From the NCBI RefSeq assembly GCF_008304605.1, contig NZ_PIJY01000005.1, forward strand, positions 1 through 55,645: a DNA stretch of 55,645 bases, in the 5' to 3' direction. Shown here piece after piece: positions 1 to 8,818 of the stretch. Every line of letters begins with the position of its first letter. Positions within the stretch are counted from its first letter, which is position 1. The position numbers were made by a program, and so were the translations under genes. The notes beneath the pieces were generated by a model. The model had not been told where the DNA came from. It was given only the letters and a program-made list of their open reading frames with translations, and did not search any database. This stretch comes from Oceanobacillus polygoni. Its GTDB lineage: Bacteria > Bacillota > Bacilli > Bacillales > Amphibacillaceae.

Positions 1-5
1 CAACG

Positions 6-50
6 AAAAATGGTTCCAATCATCAAAAACCGATGATTGGAACCATTTTT
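6..50. terminator. Perfect 19-bp hairpin, bidirectional terminator
   Basis: Arms at 6-24 and 32-50 are exactly complementary with a 7-base loop. The outer ends are A5 and T5, so either strand could terminate here. It probably closes a gene lying to the left of the window. Confidence 0.75.
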
Positions 51-130
51 CAGTTCATTTGGCTAGTTATGTCCCAGCCCCTCCTTCATTTTATTTATTA
101 GGATGAAAAAAGGAACATTCTTTTATTAGA

Positions 131-185
131 GAATCTATGTCAGGAAATTGGACACTGGAAATGATGAACTTCTTGACATAGATTC
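131..185. repeat. Imperfect inverted repeat downstream of the small ORF
   Basis: Arms 131-146 and 170-185 pair with one mismatch around a 23-base loop. There is no clean T-run directly after it on either strand, so a terminator role is uncertain. It sits just after the stop codon of the 29-residue ORF on the minus strand and may end or protect that transcript. Confidence 0.4.
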
Positions 186-189
186 CAAT

Positions 190-279
190 TTAATCAGATA
201 AATCCACTATACGATTAATTTCAGGCATTATAGCTTCCAGTTCCAGTTCAAATAGTTCAATTTTGTTTTCTTTAATCAT
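190..279 (-). CDS. Small ORF, 29 residues, unknown function
   Basis: ATG at 279 lies 7 bases after a strong GGAGG (287-291), and the frame stays open for 29 codons to a TAA. The peptide is acidic and Leu/Ile/Glu-rich, with a helical pattern and no Cys. I do not recognise it. The strong ribosome binding site is the main support; a regulatory, signalling or leader peptide is possible. The rest of 1-592 shows only hairpins. Confidence 0.35.
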   Translation of the reverse strand: MIKENKIELFELELEAIMPEINRIVDLSD

Positions 280-431
280 AAAAAATCCTCCTTTTACTAA
301 ATTAATTCTTTACATGTACATATAAAAGTTTTGCTTACAAAGAGATAAAACTCCGAATCGTATGATAAAAAATATATATGTTCTCTATCCACAAAAACCC
401 CAATCGTCATCCTATTTTCCTACTAAAAATA

Positions 432-505
432 TTCCCTACCAAAATTCAACGAAAAAACAAAATTCCCTACCAAAAATTTTTCTTGGTAGGGTTTTTGGTA
501 GGGAA
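432..505 (-). terminator. Probable guaA terminator with nested repeats
   Basis: Downstream of guaA the sequence TTCCCTACC occurs at 432-440 and 463-471, and its complement occurs at 485-491 and 497-505. On the minus strand the 497-505 copy can pair with the 463-471 copy, followed by a T-rich stretch. This gives an intrinsic terminator with one alternative pairing. Confidence 0.5.
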
Positions 506-592
506 CTATATTATTTTATATGGTTTTCATCCATTTTTAGCAAGGTTAAATCCTTATAAATCGGTGTTCTCTCTTCAAGTTAAGTTGTATTC

Positions 593-2128
593 TTATTCCC
601 ACTCAATCGTAGCAGGTGGCTTACTCGTAACATCATACACAACACGATTAATATGCTGCACATCATTCACAATACGTGTTGAGATTTTCTCCAGCACATC
701 CCATGGGATACGTGCCCAGTCAGATGTCATTCCATCAATCGATGTAACGGCACGAATTCCGATTGTGTAGTCATATGTCCGTGCGTCACCCATGACACCG
801 ACACTTCTGATGTTCGGTAATACTGTGAAATACTGCCAAATATCGCGATCTAATCCTGCATTTGCAATTTCTTCACGTAAAATTGCATCGGATTCGCGAA
901 CGATTTCTAGTTTTTCTTCTGTTACTTCACCTAGTACACGAATCGCTAAACCTGGACCTGGGAATGGTTGACGCCATACGATATGCTCAGGGATACCAAG
1001 CTGTGTTCCTAATTCACGTACTTCATCTTTGAATAATGTGTTTAGTGGTTCAATTAATTCAAATTGCATGTCCTCAGGCAGTCCGCCAACATTATGGTGT
1101 GACTTAATAGTTTGTGCTGTTTCAGTACCACTTTCAATCACGTCCGTATAGAGGGTACCTTGTGCAAGGAAATCCATATCCTTTAATTTTGCCGCTTCAT
1201 CGTCGAATACATAGATAAATTCATTTCCAATGATTTTACGTTTTTTCTCTGGATCATCAACACCAGCTAGCTTTGATAGGAAACGATCTTTTGCATCTAC
1301 TTTAATGATGTTCATATGGAAATCGTCAGCAAAGACTTTCATCACATCGTCTGCCTCATTTTTCCGTAATAGACCATGGTCAACAAAGATACAAGTCAGT
1401 TGGTCTCCAATTGCTTTATGAATCAATGCTGCAACAACAGAGGAATCGACCCCACCACTTAATGCACATAGTACGTTACGGTCGCCAACTTTTTTCTGGA
1501 TTGCTTCGACTTCCATATCAATAAAGTTTTCAATCGTCCAATCTCCCGTACAATTACACACGTCAAATACAAATTGATTTAACAGGTCGTTTCCGTACTC
1601 TGAATGGCGAACCTCTGGATGGAACTGTACACCATATAATTTATTTTCAGGATCACTCATTGCTGCAATTGGCGTTGACGGGCTTGTTGCATCAATTTGG
1701 AATGTAGGAGGAACCTCTGTTACCTTGTCTCCATGACTCATCCATACCGTTTGCTTTGTAGGTGTATCCTTGAAAAGGACTGGATCATGGTTTAAATCAA
1801 TAAGTGCTTTTCCATATTCACGGTTTTTTGCTTTCTCTACTTTCCCATTATAATGAAGTGCCATAAGCTGCATGCCATAGCAAATTCCTAAAACTGGGAT
1901 GTCTAAGTCAAATATTGCTTCATCACAACGGAAGCTATTTTCATCATAAACACTGTGTGGTCCACCAGATAAAATGATTCCCTTTGGATTGATTGCTTTA
2001 ATTTCTTCTGCTGTTAGCTTATGTGAATGTAGTTCACTATACACACCAAACTCCCTGATCCTACGTGTAATCAGCTGATTGTATTGACTGCCAAAGTCAA
2101 GCACCAATATCATTTCGTTGTTTTCCAT
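593..2128 (-). CDS. guaA: GMP synthase (glutamine-hydrolysing)
   Basis: Converts XMP to GMP in the cytosol using ATP and glutamine-derived ammonia, the last step of guanine nucleotide synthesis. At 511 residues it has the normal family length. The N-terminal class I amidotransferase domain shows the GICYGMQ nucleophile-cysteine motif and the HPEV histidine segment. The central ATP pyrophosphatase domain has the SGGVDSS P-loop (about residue 225), and the C-terminal dimerisation domain ends [11 protein letters not shown] at 2128 is the start, although no strong Shine-Dalgarno is obvious. The gene sits behind a guanine riboswitch and terminator, so it should be switched off by guanine. Identification is secure. 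Confidence 0.98.
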   Translation of the reverse strand: MENNEMILVLDFGSQYNQLITRRIREFGVYSELHSHKLTAEEIKAINPKGIILSGGPHSVYDENSFRCDEAIFDLDIPVLGICYGMQLMALHYNGKVEKAKNREYGKALIDLNHDPVLFKDTPTKQTVWMSHGDKVTEVPPTFQIDATSPSTPIAAMSDPENKLYGVQFHPEVRHSEYGNDLLNQFVFDVCNCTGDWTIENFIDMEVEAIQKKVGDRNVLCALSGGVDSSVVAALIHKAIGDQLTCIFVDHGLLRKNEADDVMKVFADDFHMNIIKVDAKDRFLSKLAGVDDPEKKRKIIGNEFIYVFDDEAAKLKDMDFLAQGTLYTDVIESGTETAQTIKSHHNVGGLPEDMQFELIEPLNTLFKDEVRELGTQLGIPEHIVWRQPFPGPGLAIRVLGEVTEEKLEIVRESDAILREEIANAGLDRDIWQYFTVLPNIRSVGVMGDARTYDYTIGIRAVTSIDGMTSDWARIPWDVLEKISTRIVNDVQHINRVVYDVTSKPPATIEWE

Positions 2129-2291
2129 TGATTCCGCTCCTATCTGCTGTAAGGTGTCTCCTTTGAAATGAGGTACAAATAGTTTCTCTAGTAAGTGTTT
2201 GCTTAACTTTTGCTAAGGATACATGATAGAAATGGAATACGGCAGGCAACTCACCCTAACACGAGTACATTTCTCCACTTATTATCTCACT

Positions 2292-2366
2292 AAAAAAACC
2301 TGCATTTCTACTTTTCGCACGCTATATAAACACTCATATAGCTACAAAAAGACAGAAATCCAGGTT
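2292..2366 (-). terminator. Riboswitch expression-platform terminator before guaA
   Basis: Arms 2292-2309 and about 2354-2366 pair (AACCTG-ATTTCT type), enclosing a second perfect hairpin at 2321-2327/2336-2342. On the minus strand the stem ends in T7. The base-pairing partner of its 5' arm, CAGAATC, lies at the 3' end of the riboswitch P1 helix, which gives a plausible antiterminator. Confidence 0.8.
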
Positions 2367-2394
2367 CATGATATAAACTACATCATCTAGATTC

Positions 2395-2469
2395 TGCCTT
2401 CATAGTCAGAGCATTTACGGTGCTCCGGTAGAAACTTTTGACCCATATTGTCAAGGATATACGAACGCA
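2395..2469 (-). ncRNA. Guanine-type purine riboswitch aptamer
   Basis: The minus strand carries the conserved purine-riboswitch core. P1 pairs TGCGTTCGTA with TATGAAGGCA (one G.G mismatch). P2 is TTGAC/GTCAA with loop AATATGG, the joining segment is AGTTTCTACC, and P3 is GGAGC/GCTCT with loop ACCGTAAAT. The specificity base before UAUG is C (GACTATG), as in the xpt guanine riboswitch; adenine riboswitches have U there. It therefore predicts guanine or hypoxanthine binding and OFF control of guaA through the terminator at 2292-2366. Confidence 0.93.
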
Positions 2470-2536
2470 TTTTATTTCAATTTTTAGAGGTTGCACTTTA
2501 GGTTGTCCTTTTGAGCCCTCACTTTTGCATGTATTT

Positions 2537-2565
2537 ATTCTACTAATCAACCCACACCAGGTCAA
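2537..2565 (-). promoter_or_regulatory. SigA-type promoter for the guaA leader
   Basis: On the minus strand TTGACC (2560-2565) and TAGAAT (2537-2542) are separated by exactly 17 bp. The -35 box overlaps the stop codon of the upstream transglutaminase gene. The start point would be near 2530, about 60 bases before the riboswitch P1 helix. Confidence 0.65.
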
Positions 2566-4766
2566 CCCATTATACGTTTAATTAAATTTTTCCATAATTG
2601 AGTTAGTTCATTTAGTTGTGATTCATTTAGCTCGTTTTTATACAACAACCGCTCATAGTATCTTGTTAGCTGCCCCATCTCATCCGTAGAATAGTGGATA
2701 TCAATACGGTTAGCAAATTCACGTAATGTCTGATCAGGGTCTTTTGTATACCCATGATGCCGCAATAATTTCATTAAATGATGGTAGGCTTCTTGGAATG
2801 ACTTAGCATCCTGTCCTTTTTTCATCTTCACTGCCAGTGCCTTTGTTTGCCAACGGAATCTTGTTTTATAGATACCGATTCCGATAATCACGATTAAGGC
2901 AACCAAAATTGCTGCATACCACCAGTTAAATGTAAATTGATTTGCATCGGCTTGGACAGATTCTTGCTCCGCAGTTTCATCCGTTGTTACATCTGATTCC
3001 GGTTGTTCTGGAAGATCATTCCTTTCTGGCGCTTCCAATGCATCATCCTCTGTTTGCGATAAGTCTGTATTACTAGCATTATCAACATCCACATGAAAAT
3101 CAGATAAATTAGAGAAACCTTGTGTCGGCTCAAACGGAACCCATCCCGTTTCTGGGAAGTACACTTCTACCCACGAATGGGCATTTCCATTTGTCACTTC
3201 GTACAGTTCTGTTGCATTTTCTCCTCCAATTAATTGTCCACTTGTAAATCCCTTCACCCATCTTGTCGGAATATCGATAGCACGCAGCAAAACAACCATC
3301 GAAGTTGAGAAGTTATCACAATACCCTATCCTGGAATCAAATAAAAATTGGTCCACATAATCTTGATCTCCTCTTGGCACCGGGACATCTGTTGTACGGT
3401 ATTCAAAATCATTGCTGGCGAAATATCGCTCCACTGCTTTTACCTTTTCATACCTTGTCTCATGTGGTTCGGTTATTTCTTCGGCTAAATCACTTACCCG
3501 TTCAGGTAATGTATCCGGTAATTGCGTATAGCGTTTTAATAGTTCATCACTGTATGGCTCACTGCTTTCGCGCAGCTCATTTAGCTCATAGGACGGATGG
3601 TCATACGTTAATTGATAAGAAGTTAAGTTAGCAACTTCTCCACTTCTTCTAGCCTCTATTGCATCTGATTGCTGGTCGAGAAAGACTGCTTCCTCCCCTT
3701 CCAGTCCCTCTACTTGACTGATTCCATAAGGATAGACAAGCTTATTAATCGATTCATTTTCTTGAAATTCAACCAAAGCATCTCGACTCTCTGTCTCTAC
3801 GTCCGAAGAAAATGTCTCTAAACCGATCGAACCATTTGGCTGTAGTTCATACTCTGAGTCAGAAGAAAGCACCCAGCCTTTCCCTGTATATTCATCTTTC
3901 GTTTCAATTCGCCAGTAATGTCTTTCTGGTGTCCTTGCATAAAACACAGGTGTATCATCTTGAATAAATGACCCACCTAGTCTAGAGTCATCCTCCCCAT
4001 AGCCTACCTTCTGTACAGCTCCACCTCCATTACCGCTAACGTTTTCAGCAGCGCTTTGAATAAACGGTACAGGATCTGGCCAAATAGGTTCTGCCTTCGG
4101 TGCAGCAAACCCAATTAGGCTGGAGATAAACACAACGACAATTAGTGGCATGAGCCATACCGGTGATTTCTTTATCCATGCAAAATGAATAGACTCTTGA
4201 CTCAATTCTTTCATTAGGTTAGCTATACCAAGTGCAATAAACGAAATAATAAAGGTTCTTACAATTGAAACAGCACCATCGTATACCGTAAATGTATCAA
4301 GAATCGTGATATAAATGAATGTCAGCAAGACAAATAGAAAAATTCGTTTCATCTGGACGAACCAATAGTGCAATAAATAACTCATTAGCCAAATTAATAA
4401 TAAGAATAGAAAGCTACGGAACAACGGTGTTAAATAATACCATTGCTGTGAGAACAATGCCTGTATGTTGAAGACAAATTCGACTTGTACCTGCTCTATC
4501 CACATAGCACTTACGATTGGTACATTAAAATAGAGACCATTTAGAATGAAAAGCAAGCCAAATCCTTTTAATAAAAAACCAAGCCACCATTTCAGTTGCA
4601 ATGCTGAAATAATAAAACAAAACATCGTATAAATAATAAAAATTAAAATATTATTTGTATCCGATATATCTTTTAATGGATAGAGCCATTCGAGGAACAT
4701 AAAGAATCCACAAAAATAAAGAATCGTGGCATATAAGATCGCTGCTTTATTTTGCTGTTTGTTCAT
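2562..4766 (-). CDS. yebA: Membrane-anchored transglutaminase-like protein (YebA/TgpA type)
   Basis: 734 residues. Several hydrophobic helices fill about the first 225 residues. An extracytoplasmic transglutaminase-core domain follows (about 420-560), with the catalytic Cys in the RIGYCDNFS region, His in NAHSWVEVY, and an acidic residue in WVPFEPT, where Glu replaces the more usual Asp. After a linker rich in Glu, Asp and Ser comes one more membrane helix (about 640-660) and a cytoplasmic DUF4129-like tail. It overlaps the upstream DUF58 gene by 4 bp (ATGA), so the two are translationally coupled. The order with yeaD, yeaC and guaA matches Bacillus subtilis. Its substrate is unknown; a cell-envelope role is inferred. 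Confidence 0.9.
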   Translation of the reverse strand: MNKQQNKAAILYATILYFCGFFMFLEWLYPLKDISDTNNILIFIIYTMFCFIISALQLKWWLGFLLKGFGLLFILNGLYFNVPIVSAMWIEQVQVEFVFNIQALFSQQWYYLTPLFRSFLFLLLIWLMSYLLHYWFVQMKRIFLFVLLTFIYITILDTFTVYDGAVSIVRTFIISFIALGIANLMKELSQESIHFAWIKKSPVWLMPLIVVVFISSLIGFAAPKAEPIWPDPVPFIQSAAENVSGNGGGAVQKVGYGEDDSRLGGSFIQDDTPVFYARTPERHYWRIETKDEYTGKGWVLSSDSEYELQPNGSIGLETFSSDVETESRDALVEFQENESINKLVYPYGISQVEGLEGEEAVFLDQQSDAIEARRSGEVANLTSYQLTYDHPSYELNELRESSEPYSDELLKRYTQLPDTLPERVSDLAEEITEPHETRYEKVKAVERYFASNDFEYRTTDVPVPRGDQDYVDQFLFDSRIGYCDNFSTSMVVLLRAIDIPTRWVKGFTSGQLIGGENATELYEVTNGNAHSWVEVYFPETGWVPFEPTQGFSNLSDFHVDVDNASNTDLSQTEDDALEAPERNDLPEQPESDVTTDETAEQESVQADANQFTFNWWYAAILVALIVIIGIGIYKTRFRWQTKALAVKMKKGQDAKSFQEAYHHLMKLLRHHGYTKDPDQTLREFANRIDIHYSTDEMGQLTRYYERLLYKNELNESQLNELTQLWKNLIKRIMG

Positions 4767-6031
4767 CTTATATTCACCTCAATCGGATTATGAACCAATT
4801 GTTGTTCTGTCATGATTTGCACACCAATATCTGCATAACGAAGCTGCTGAACAGCATGATTTTCCGCTTCTGAAATAAAATCAGATGCTTGAATGAATAT
4901 TACAGCAACACGCTTCGTTCTCCGCTTCACTTGTAGCATTGATTGTTTAAAAAAGTCATCCATTCTTGTTGTGATAACAATTGCCATTTGTCCTGCCTTA
5001 ATTTGCTTCATTTCTTCCTTCACACTTATAGAAAACGACCGCTCTCCATTTGGCTGAATTCGTGCTAAAAAGTGATTGATACGCGCTTGAACCCCAGCAT
5101 TTTGTTCAGATGGGAAATAGACCGCTTCCGCCCCAATGGAGAGTAATCCTGCCTGATTATCCTGTTTTCGAAAAGCATTCATTAAAGAAAGACTAACCTC
5201 TACAGCTGCTTCAAAAGCTAATGCATTCATACCTTCATAATGACAGCTATCTAAAATTAGTAGAATATCCGTACTTTTTTCTTGTTCAAACTCCTTTGTC
5301 ATCACGTTATTTCGTCTAGCAGTTTGTTTCCAATCAATTCGAGAAAATCGATCTCCTGGCACATATTCACGAACGCCGATTGCGACATTGGTATTCATTA
5401 AATGATGTGAACTGGAAGAAACAGAGCCCTGTTCAAAATTTTGATATTGCTCTTGCATCGTGATAGGACGAATGGTCGGGTAAGCAATCAGTTCATTCGA
5501 TACATTGAATAAATGCTCTCGTTTTACAAAGCCAAATATATCACTAAGCTTCACACGAATTCCCCTTAGCTGATGCTCCCCTCGTGGAACTTGTTCAATT
5601 GTATAGGGTAATGCTAAGCTTCGTTTAAATCCGGGAAAAACAACCTTTTTAATTTTCCGTTCTACATATCGTTTCTCAGGGTGATCCATATGACGATATT
5701 TCTCTGTACGACTGTCAGCTTTCATTAAGCTCACTGGAAAAACTTCCTCAACTATACAATAATAGATCGGAAAGGGGATATTCCGATTTATCCTTAGCAT
5801 GACATCTATCTTGTCGCCAGCTTGGATAATAGGTCGCGTTACCTCCCTTGTTACATTCCATTTCTTCATCGGATAAAATAAGAACATAAGGAGGTAAACG
5901 AAAATTGGAAGAAAACTAAAAAAGAGAAACCAACTGACAAATCCCCCTTGAAACATTGCATAGGAGAATAGTACGACAAAAAGTGTAGCAATTATCGCAG
6001 CATTGCCAAATACCCTGAACCGGCCTCTCAT
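4763..6031 (-). CDS. yeaD: DUF58 domain protein (YeaD type)
   Basis: 422 residues. Two hydrophobic helices at the N-terminus (about 10-50) anchor the protein. The central region carries the DUF58 signature, seen as REYVPGDRFSRIDWKQTARR around residue 225, followed by a von Willebrand A-like fold with ILLILDS. DUF58 proteins typically act with a MoxR AAA ATPase and a transglutaminase protein, exactly the neighbours here. The start codon overlaps the stop of the MoxR gene by one base (TAATG). The biochemical role is not established. Confidence 0.9.
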   Translation of the reverse strand: MRGRFRVFGNAAIIATLFVVLFSYAMFQGGFVSWFLFFSFLPIFVYLLMFLFYPMKKWNVTREVTRPIIQAGDKIDVMLRINRNIPFPIYYCIVEEVFPVSLMKADSRTEKYRHMDHPEKRYVERKIKKVVFPGFKRSLALPYTIEQVPRGEHQLRGIRVKLSDIFGFVKREHLFNVSNELIAYPTIRPITMQEQYQNFEQGSVSSSSHHLMNTNVAIGVREYVPGDRFSRIDWKQTARRNNVMTKEFEQEKSTDILLILDSCHYEGMNALAFEAAVEVSLSLMNAFRKQDNQAGLLSIGAEAVYFPSEQNAGVQARINHFLARIQPNGERSFSISVKEEMKQIKAGQMAIVITTRMDDFFKQSMLQVKRRTKRVAVIFIQASDFISEAENHAVQQLRYADIGVQIMTEQQLVHNPIEVNIR

Positions 6032-6993
6032 TAATGAAATTCCTTTCGAATCGGGATATGCGTGGTTTTTACAATGGCTGTGATCGTATCCTCATTGGTA
6101 ACCCCTTCATACCTAGCCTCTGATGTTAAAATAATCCGATGCGATAAAACAAATGGTGCAAGGTATTTTACATCATCCGGCAATACATAGTCTCTTCCAT
6201 ATATGTAAGCATAGGCCTTGGCTGCTTTCATTAAGGCAATTGACCCTCTTGGACTTACTCCGAGATAGATAGCATCATTTTCTCTTGTACGTGTTACAAG
6301 ATTAATAATGTATTGCTGTACATTGCGATCGATATAAACGTCCTTTACCTCTTCTTGAATTTCTACTAACTGATCTCTATCGATTACTGCCTCTATTGAC
6401 TCAATTGGGTGATTACTAGATGTTCGGTCAAGCATTTCAAGTTCTTCACTAAAGGTAGGGTAACCCATTTTCAATTTCAGGATAAATCGGTCTAGCTGTG
6501 CTTCTGGTAATGGATAGGTGCCTTCATATTCAATTGGATTTTGAGTTGCCATAACAAAGAAAGGTTGCTTAAGAGGTTTCGTTTTTCCATCAATGGTCAC
6601 GTTTTGTTCTTCCATTGCTTCGAGAAGTGATGATTGTGTCTTTGGTGAAGTACGATTTATTTCATCTGCGAGAATAATATTTCCAAAGATTGGTCCATCG
6701 CGAAATTCAAATGCTAGTTCTTTCGGATTATAAATTGAAACACCAGTTACATCTGATGGTAATAAATCTGGAGTAAACTGAATTCTTTTGAATTCACAGT
6801 CTAGTGACTTAGCAAGTGTACGAACCAGCATTGTTTTTCCAACACCAGGAACGTCCTCCAATAACACATGACCCTGTGCTAACAAAGCAACTAAACTTAG
6901 TGTTGCAACATCCTCTTTACCAATCATTACTTTATTTATATTATTGATTACACGTTCAATTCTTTCATTATATATACTCGTTCCATGTATCAA
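6031..6993 (-). CDS. yeaC: MoxR-family AAA+ ATPase (YeaC type)
   Basis: 320 residues, the normal MoxR length. Walker A is VPGVGKTM (about residue 50), Walker B is ILADEINR, and sensor 1 is MATQNP followed by EYEGTYPLPEAQLDRF. This class of chaperone-like ATPase remodels partner proteins, usually ones carrying VWA or DUF58 domains. The start is a TTG at 6993, 8 bases after GGAGGG. The alternative Met residues further in lack such a site. It is the first gene of the yeaC-yeaD-yebA unit. The 244 bases before it hold no other gene. Confidence 0.92.
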   Translation of the reverse strand: MIHGTSIYNERIERVINNINKVMIGKEDVATLSLVALLAQGHVLLEDVPGVGKTMLVRTLAKSLDCEFKRIQFTPDLLPSDVTGVSIYNPKELAFEFRDGPIFGNIILADEINRTSPKTQSSLLEAMEEQNVTIDGKTKPLKQPFFVMATQNPIEYEGTYPLPEAQLDRFILKLKMGYPTFSEELEMLDRTSSNHPIESIEAVIDRDQLVEIQEEVKDVYIDRNVQQYIINLVTRTRENDAIYLGVSPRGSIALMKAAKAYAYIYGRDYVLPDDVKYLAPFVLSHRIILTSEARYEGVTNEDTITAIVKTTHIPIRKEFH

Positions 6994-7161
6994 GCTATAT
7001 TCCCTCCTTTAATAAGACTATTTAAATAATTCATCTACTTCAACTATATCAAGAAAATAAGGTGAAGTAAAAGTAGAAGCTAATCATCTATATGAACAAC
7101 CTCTATATAACTAACATTACCAGAAAAGGATATATATATACTAGATTTATCGAAAACATAT

Positions 7162-7196
7162 AAAGCACCACTTCGATTAAAATTAAGTGGTGCTTT
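7162..7196 (-). terminator. Terminator after the amidase gene
   Basis: AAAGCACCACTT (7162-7173) pairs with AAGTGGTGCTTT (7185-7196) around an 11-base loop. It stands 40 bp past the amidase stop and before the yeaC operon. T-runs on both sides are short. Confidence 0.65.
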
Positions 7197-7237
7197 TGTA
7201 GGTGAATTGACAATTGTTACACGATTAAATTTTAAAT

Positions 7238-8755
7238 CTACTTCCTTTTACTCAGGCGCTCTTCGAAATATGGATTTCCCTTCATTCCCACCCATAAGTC
7301 CGATTGCTCAAGTTGAACTGCTAATTGTAATAGACGGTGTTCTTCACCTTTTGGCGCCATTACTTGCACCCCTAATGGAAGACCCTCACTTGATAGATAT
7401 ACAGGCACAGACATCGCTGGCTGACCAGTCAAATTAGCTAATTGTGTAAACGGTGTATAGGTTAGGCTAGGTAAAAACATCTCATAGATAAGGTTTTGTT
7501 GTTTTTCTTTGTTTGCTTCACTTACTTGTAATCGCAGTTTTTCCTGGCTTGCTTTTGAATGGGTTAGCTCGCCCACCTTTGGCGCAGTACTTGCAGCAGC
7601 TGGCGTAATATAAAAATCGTATACTTGATGGAACGATGCCATCTGCGCTGCGGCTACATCCCATGATGCAAGACTTGCAGAAAAATCAGCCGCAGAGAGG
7701 GATTTCCCTGCTTCACTGAGCACCCAGGTTTCTATTTCGACGTCATCAGCAGTAATTGCTCGACTAATTGCTTTTTCCAGTTCTTGAACAGTAAGGCTCA
7801 TTTCACCACTGTTCATCATATAGTAATCCTTCATTAACTGGACACCATCCACACCGTTATCCTTTTCTTCTACATCATGGCCCTGCGCTTCCAGCCACTT
7901 TACCGTGTTTTCCACTGCAAACTTTGCATCCGCACTAACAGGGGTGCCAACAGGTGATTTTGTCGTATAGGCGATCCGTAGTGTTCTGCCTGAGTCTTCC
8001 AGCATCTTTTGTTGATAGCTTCCAGGATATAGTGGTGTCTGGAATGCTGCCTCTGGCTGTACAACTTGAAGTAAATCCAACATACTAGCACTATCTCGGA
8101 CACTTCTGCTTAAAACAAAATCAATCGATGCACCATGCCACTGTCTGCCAACTCCAGGTCCAACTGGAGTTCTTCCTCGTGTAGGCTTTAGTCCAAATAG
8201 CCCAGAAAACGAAGCTGGAATTCGTATGGAGCCACCACCATCACTCGCCCCTGCAAGTGGTACAACACCTGAAGCAATTGCTGCTGCAGCCCCGCCACTA
8301 GAACCGCCGGGCGAATAATTGGTATTCCATGGATTTCTTGTGGGACCGTAAATTTCAGGTTCTGTAATGTTTTTTAATCCGAACTCTGGTGTATTCGTAT
8401 GGCCCATGAAATGAAAACCAGCATCGCGAAGCTTTTTCACAAAATAAGAATCATGTTTTGAGCGGTTCCCTTTGAGCAGTTTATTACCTGCTGTCATCAG
8501 CTCTCCTTCTACACTTTGAGAGATATTTTTCAACAAAATAGGAACACCGTTAAACGGAACATCTTCTATCGATATGCGCTCTGCTTCTTCTAAGGCCTTT
8601 TCCATTCTTGAATGTGCGACAATATTCAAGATAGGGTGAACCTCGTTTAATCGTTCGAAGGCAACCGTCATCAATTCTTTTGCGGTAACCTCTTTCTTTT
8701 GAATCAACTGCGCCATTTCCACGGCATCTAATTTTAAGTATGTTTCCAAATTCAT
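7238..8755 (-). CDS. Amidase-signature family hydrolase
   Basis: 505 residues from the ATG at 8755, which sits 6 bases after GAGGAGT; an ATG five codons upstream lacks a site of this kind. The amidase-signature Ser-cisSer-Lys machinery is visible: Lys in PILLKNIS (about 75) and the Gly/Ser-rich stretch SPGGSSGGAAAA (about 150) continuing to GASDGGGSIRIPAS with the nucleophile serine. The family hydrolyses carboxamides, and the substrate cannot be read from the sequence. GatA is unlikely because there is no gatC or gatB beside it. It stands alone between two terminating regions. Confidence 0.88.
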   Translation of the reverse strand: MNLETYLKLDAVEMAQLIQKKEVTAKELMTVAFERLNEVHPILNIVAHSRMEKALEEAERISIEDVPFNGVPILLKNISQSVEGELMTAGNKLLKGNRSKHDSYFVKKLRDAGFHFMGHTNTPEFGLKNITEPEIYGPTRNPWNTNYSPGGSSGGAAAAIASGVVPLAGASDGGGSIRIPASFSGLFGLKPTRGRTPVGPGVGRQWHGASIDFVLSRSVRDSASMLDLLQVVQPEAAFQTPLYPGSYQQKMLEDSGRTLRIAYTTKSPVGTPVSADAKFAVENTVKWLEAQGHDVEEKDNGVDGVQLMKDYYMMNSGEMSLTVQELEKAISRAITADDVEIETWVLSEAGKSLSAADFSASLASWDVAAAQMASFHQVYDFYITPAAASTAPKVGELTHSKASQEKLRLQVSEANKEKQQNLIYEMFLPSLTYTPFTQLANLTGQPAMSVPVYLSSEGLPLGVQVMAPKGEEHRLLQLAVQLEQSDLWVGMKGNPYFEERLSKRK

Positions 8756-8818
8756 ATATACACTCCTCATAGAAGCATTTTAACCCTAGTCTACCATACC
8801 TGTAGATTGGTTCCAGTA

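Noticed and set aside
362..770. Open frames on the plus strand at 362-770
   Set aside because: They run through an A/T-rich terminator region and the reverse of guaA, without ribosome binding sites or family features.
2281..2469. T-box or other leader RNA for guaA
   Set aside because: No T-box sequence or specifier loop; the conserved purine-riboswitch core explains the leader.
2383..2565. 60-codon minus-strand frame overlapping the riboswitch
   Set aside because: It coincides with the promoter and aptamer and lacks a ribosome binding site, so it is not a gene.
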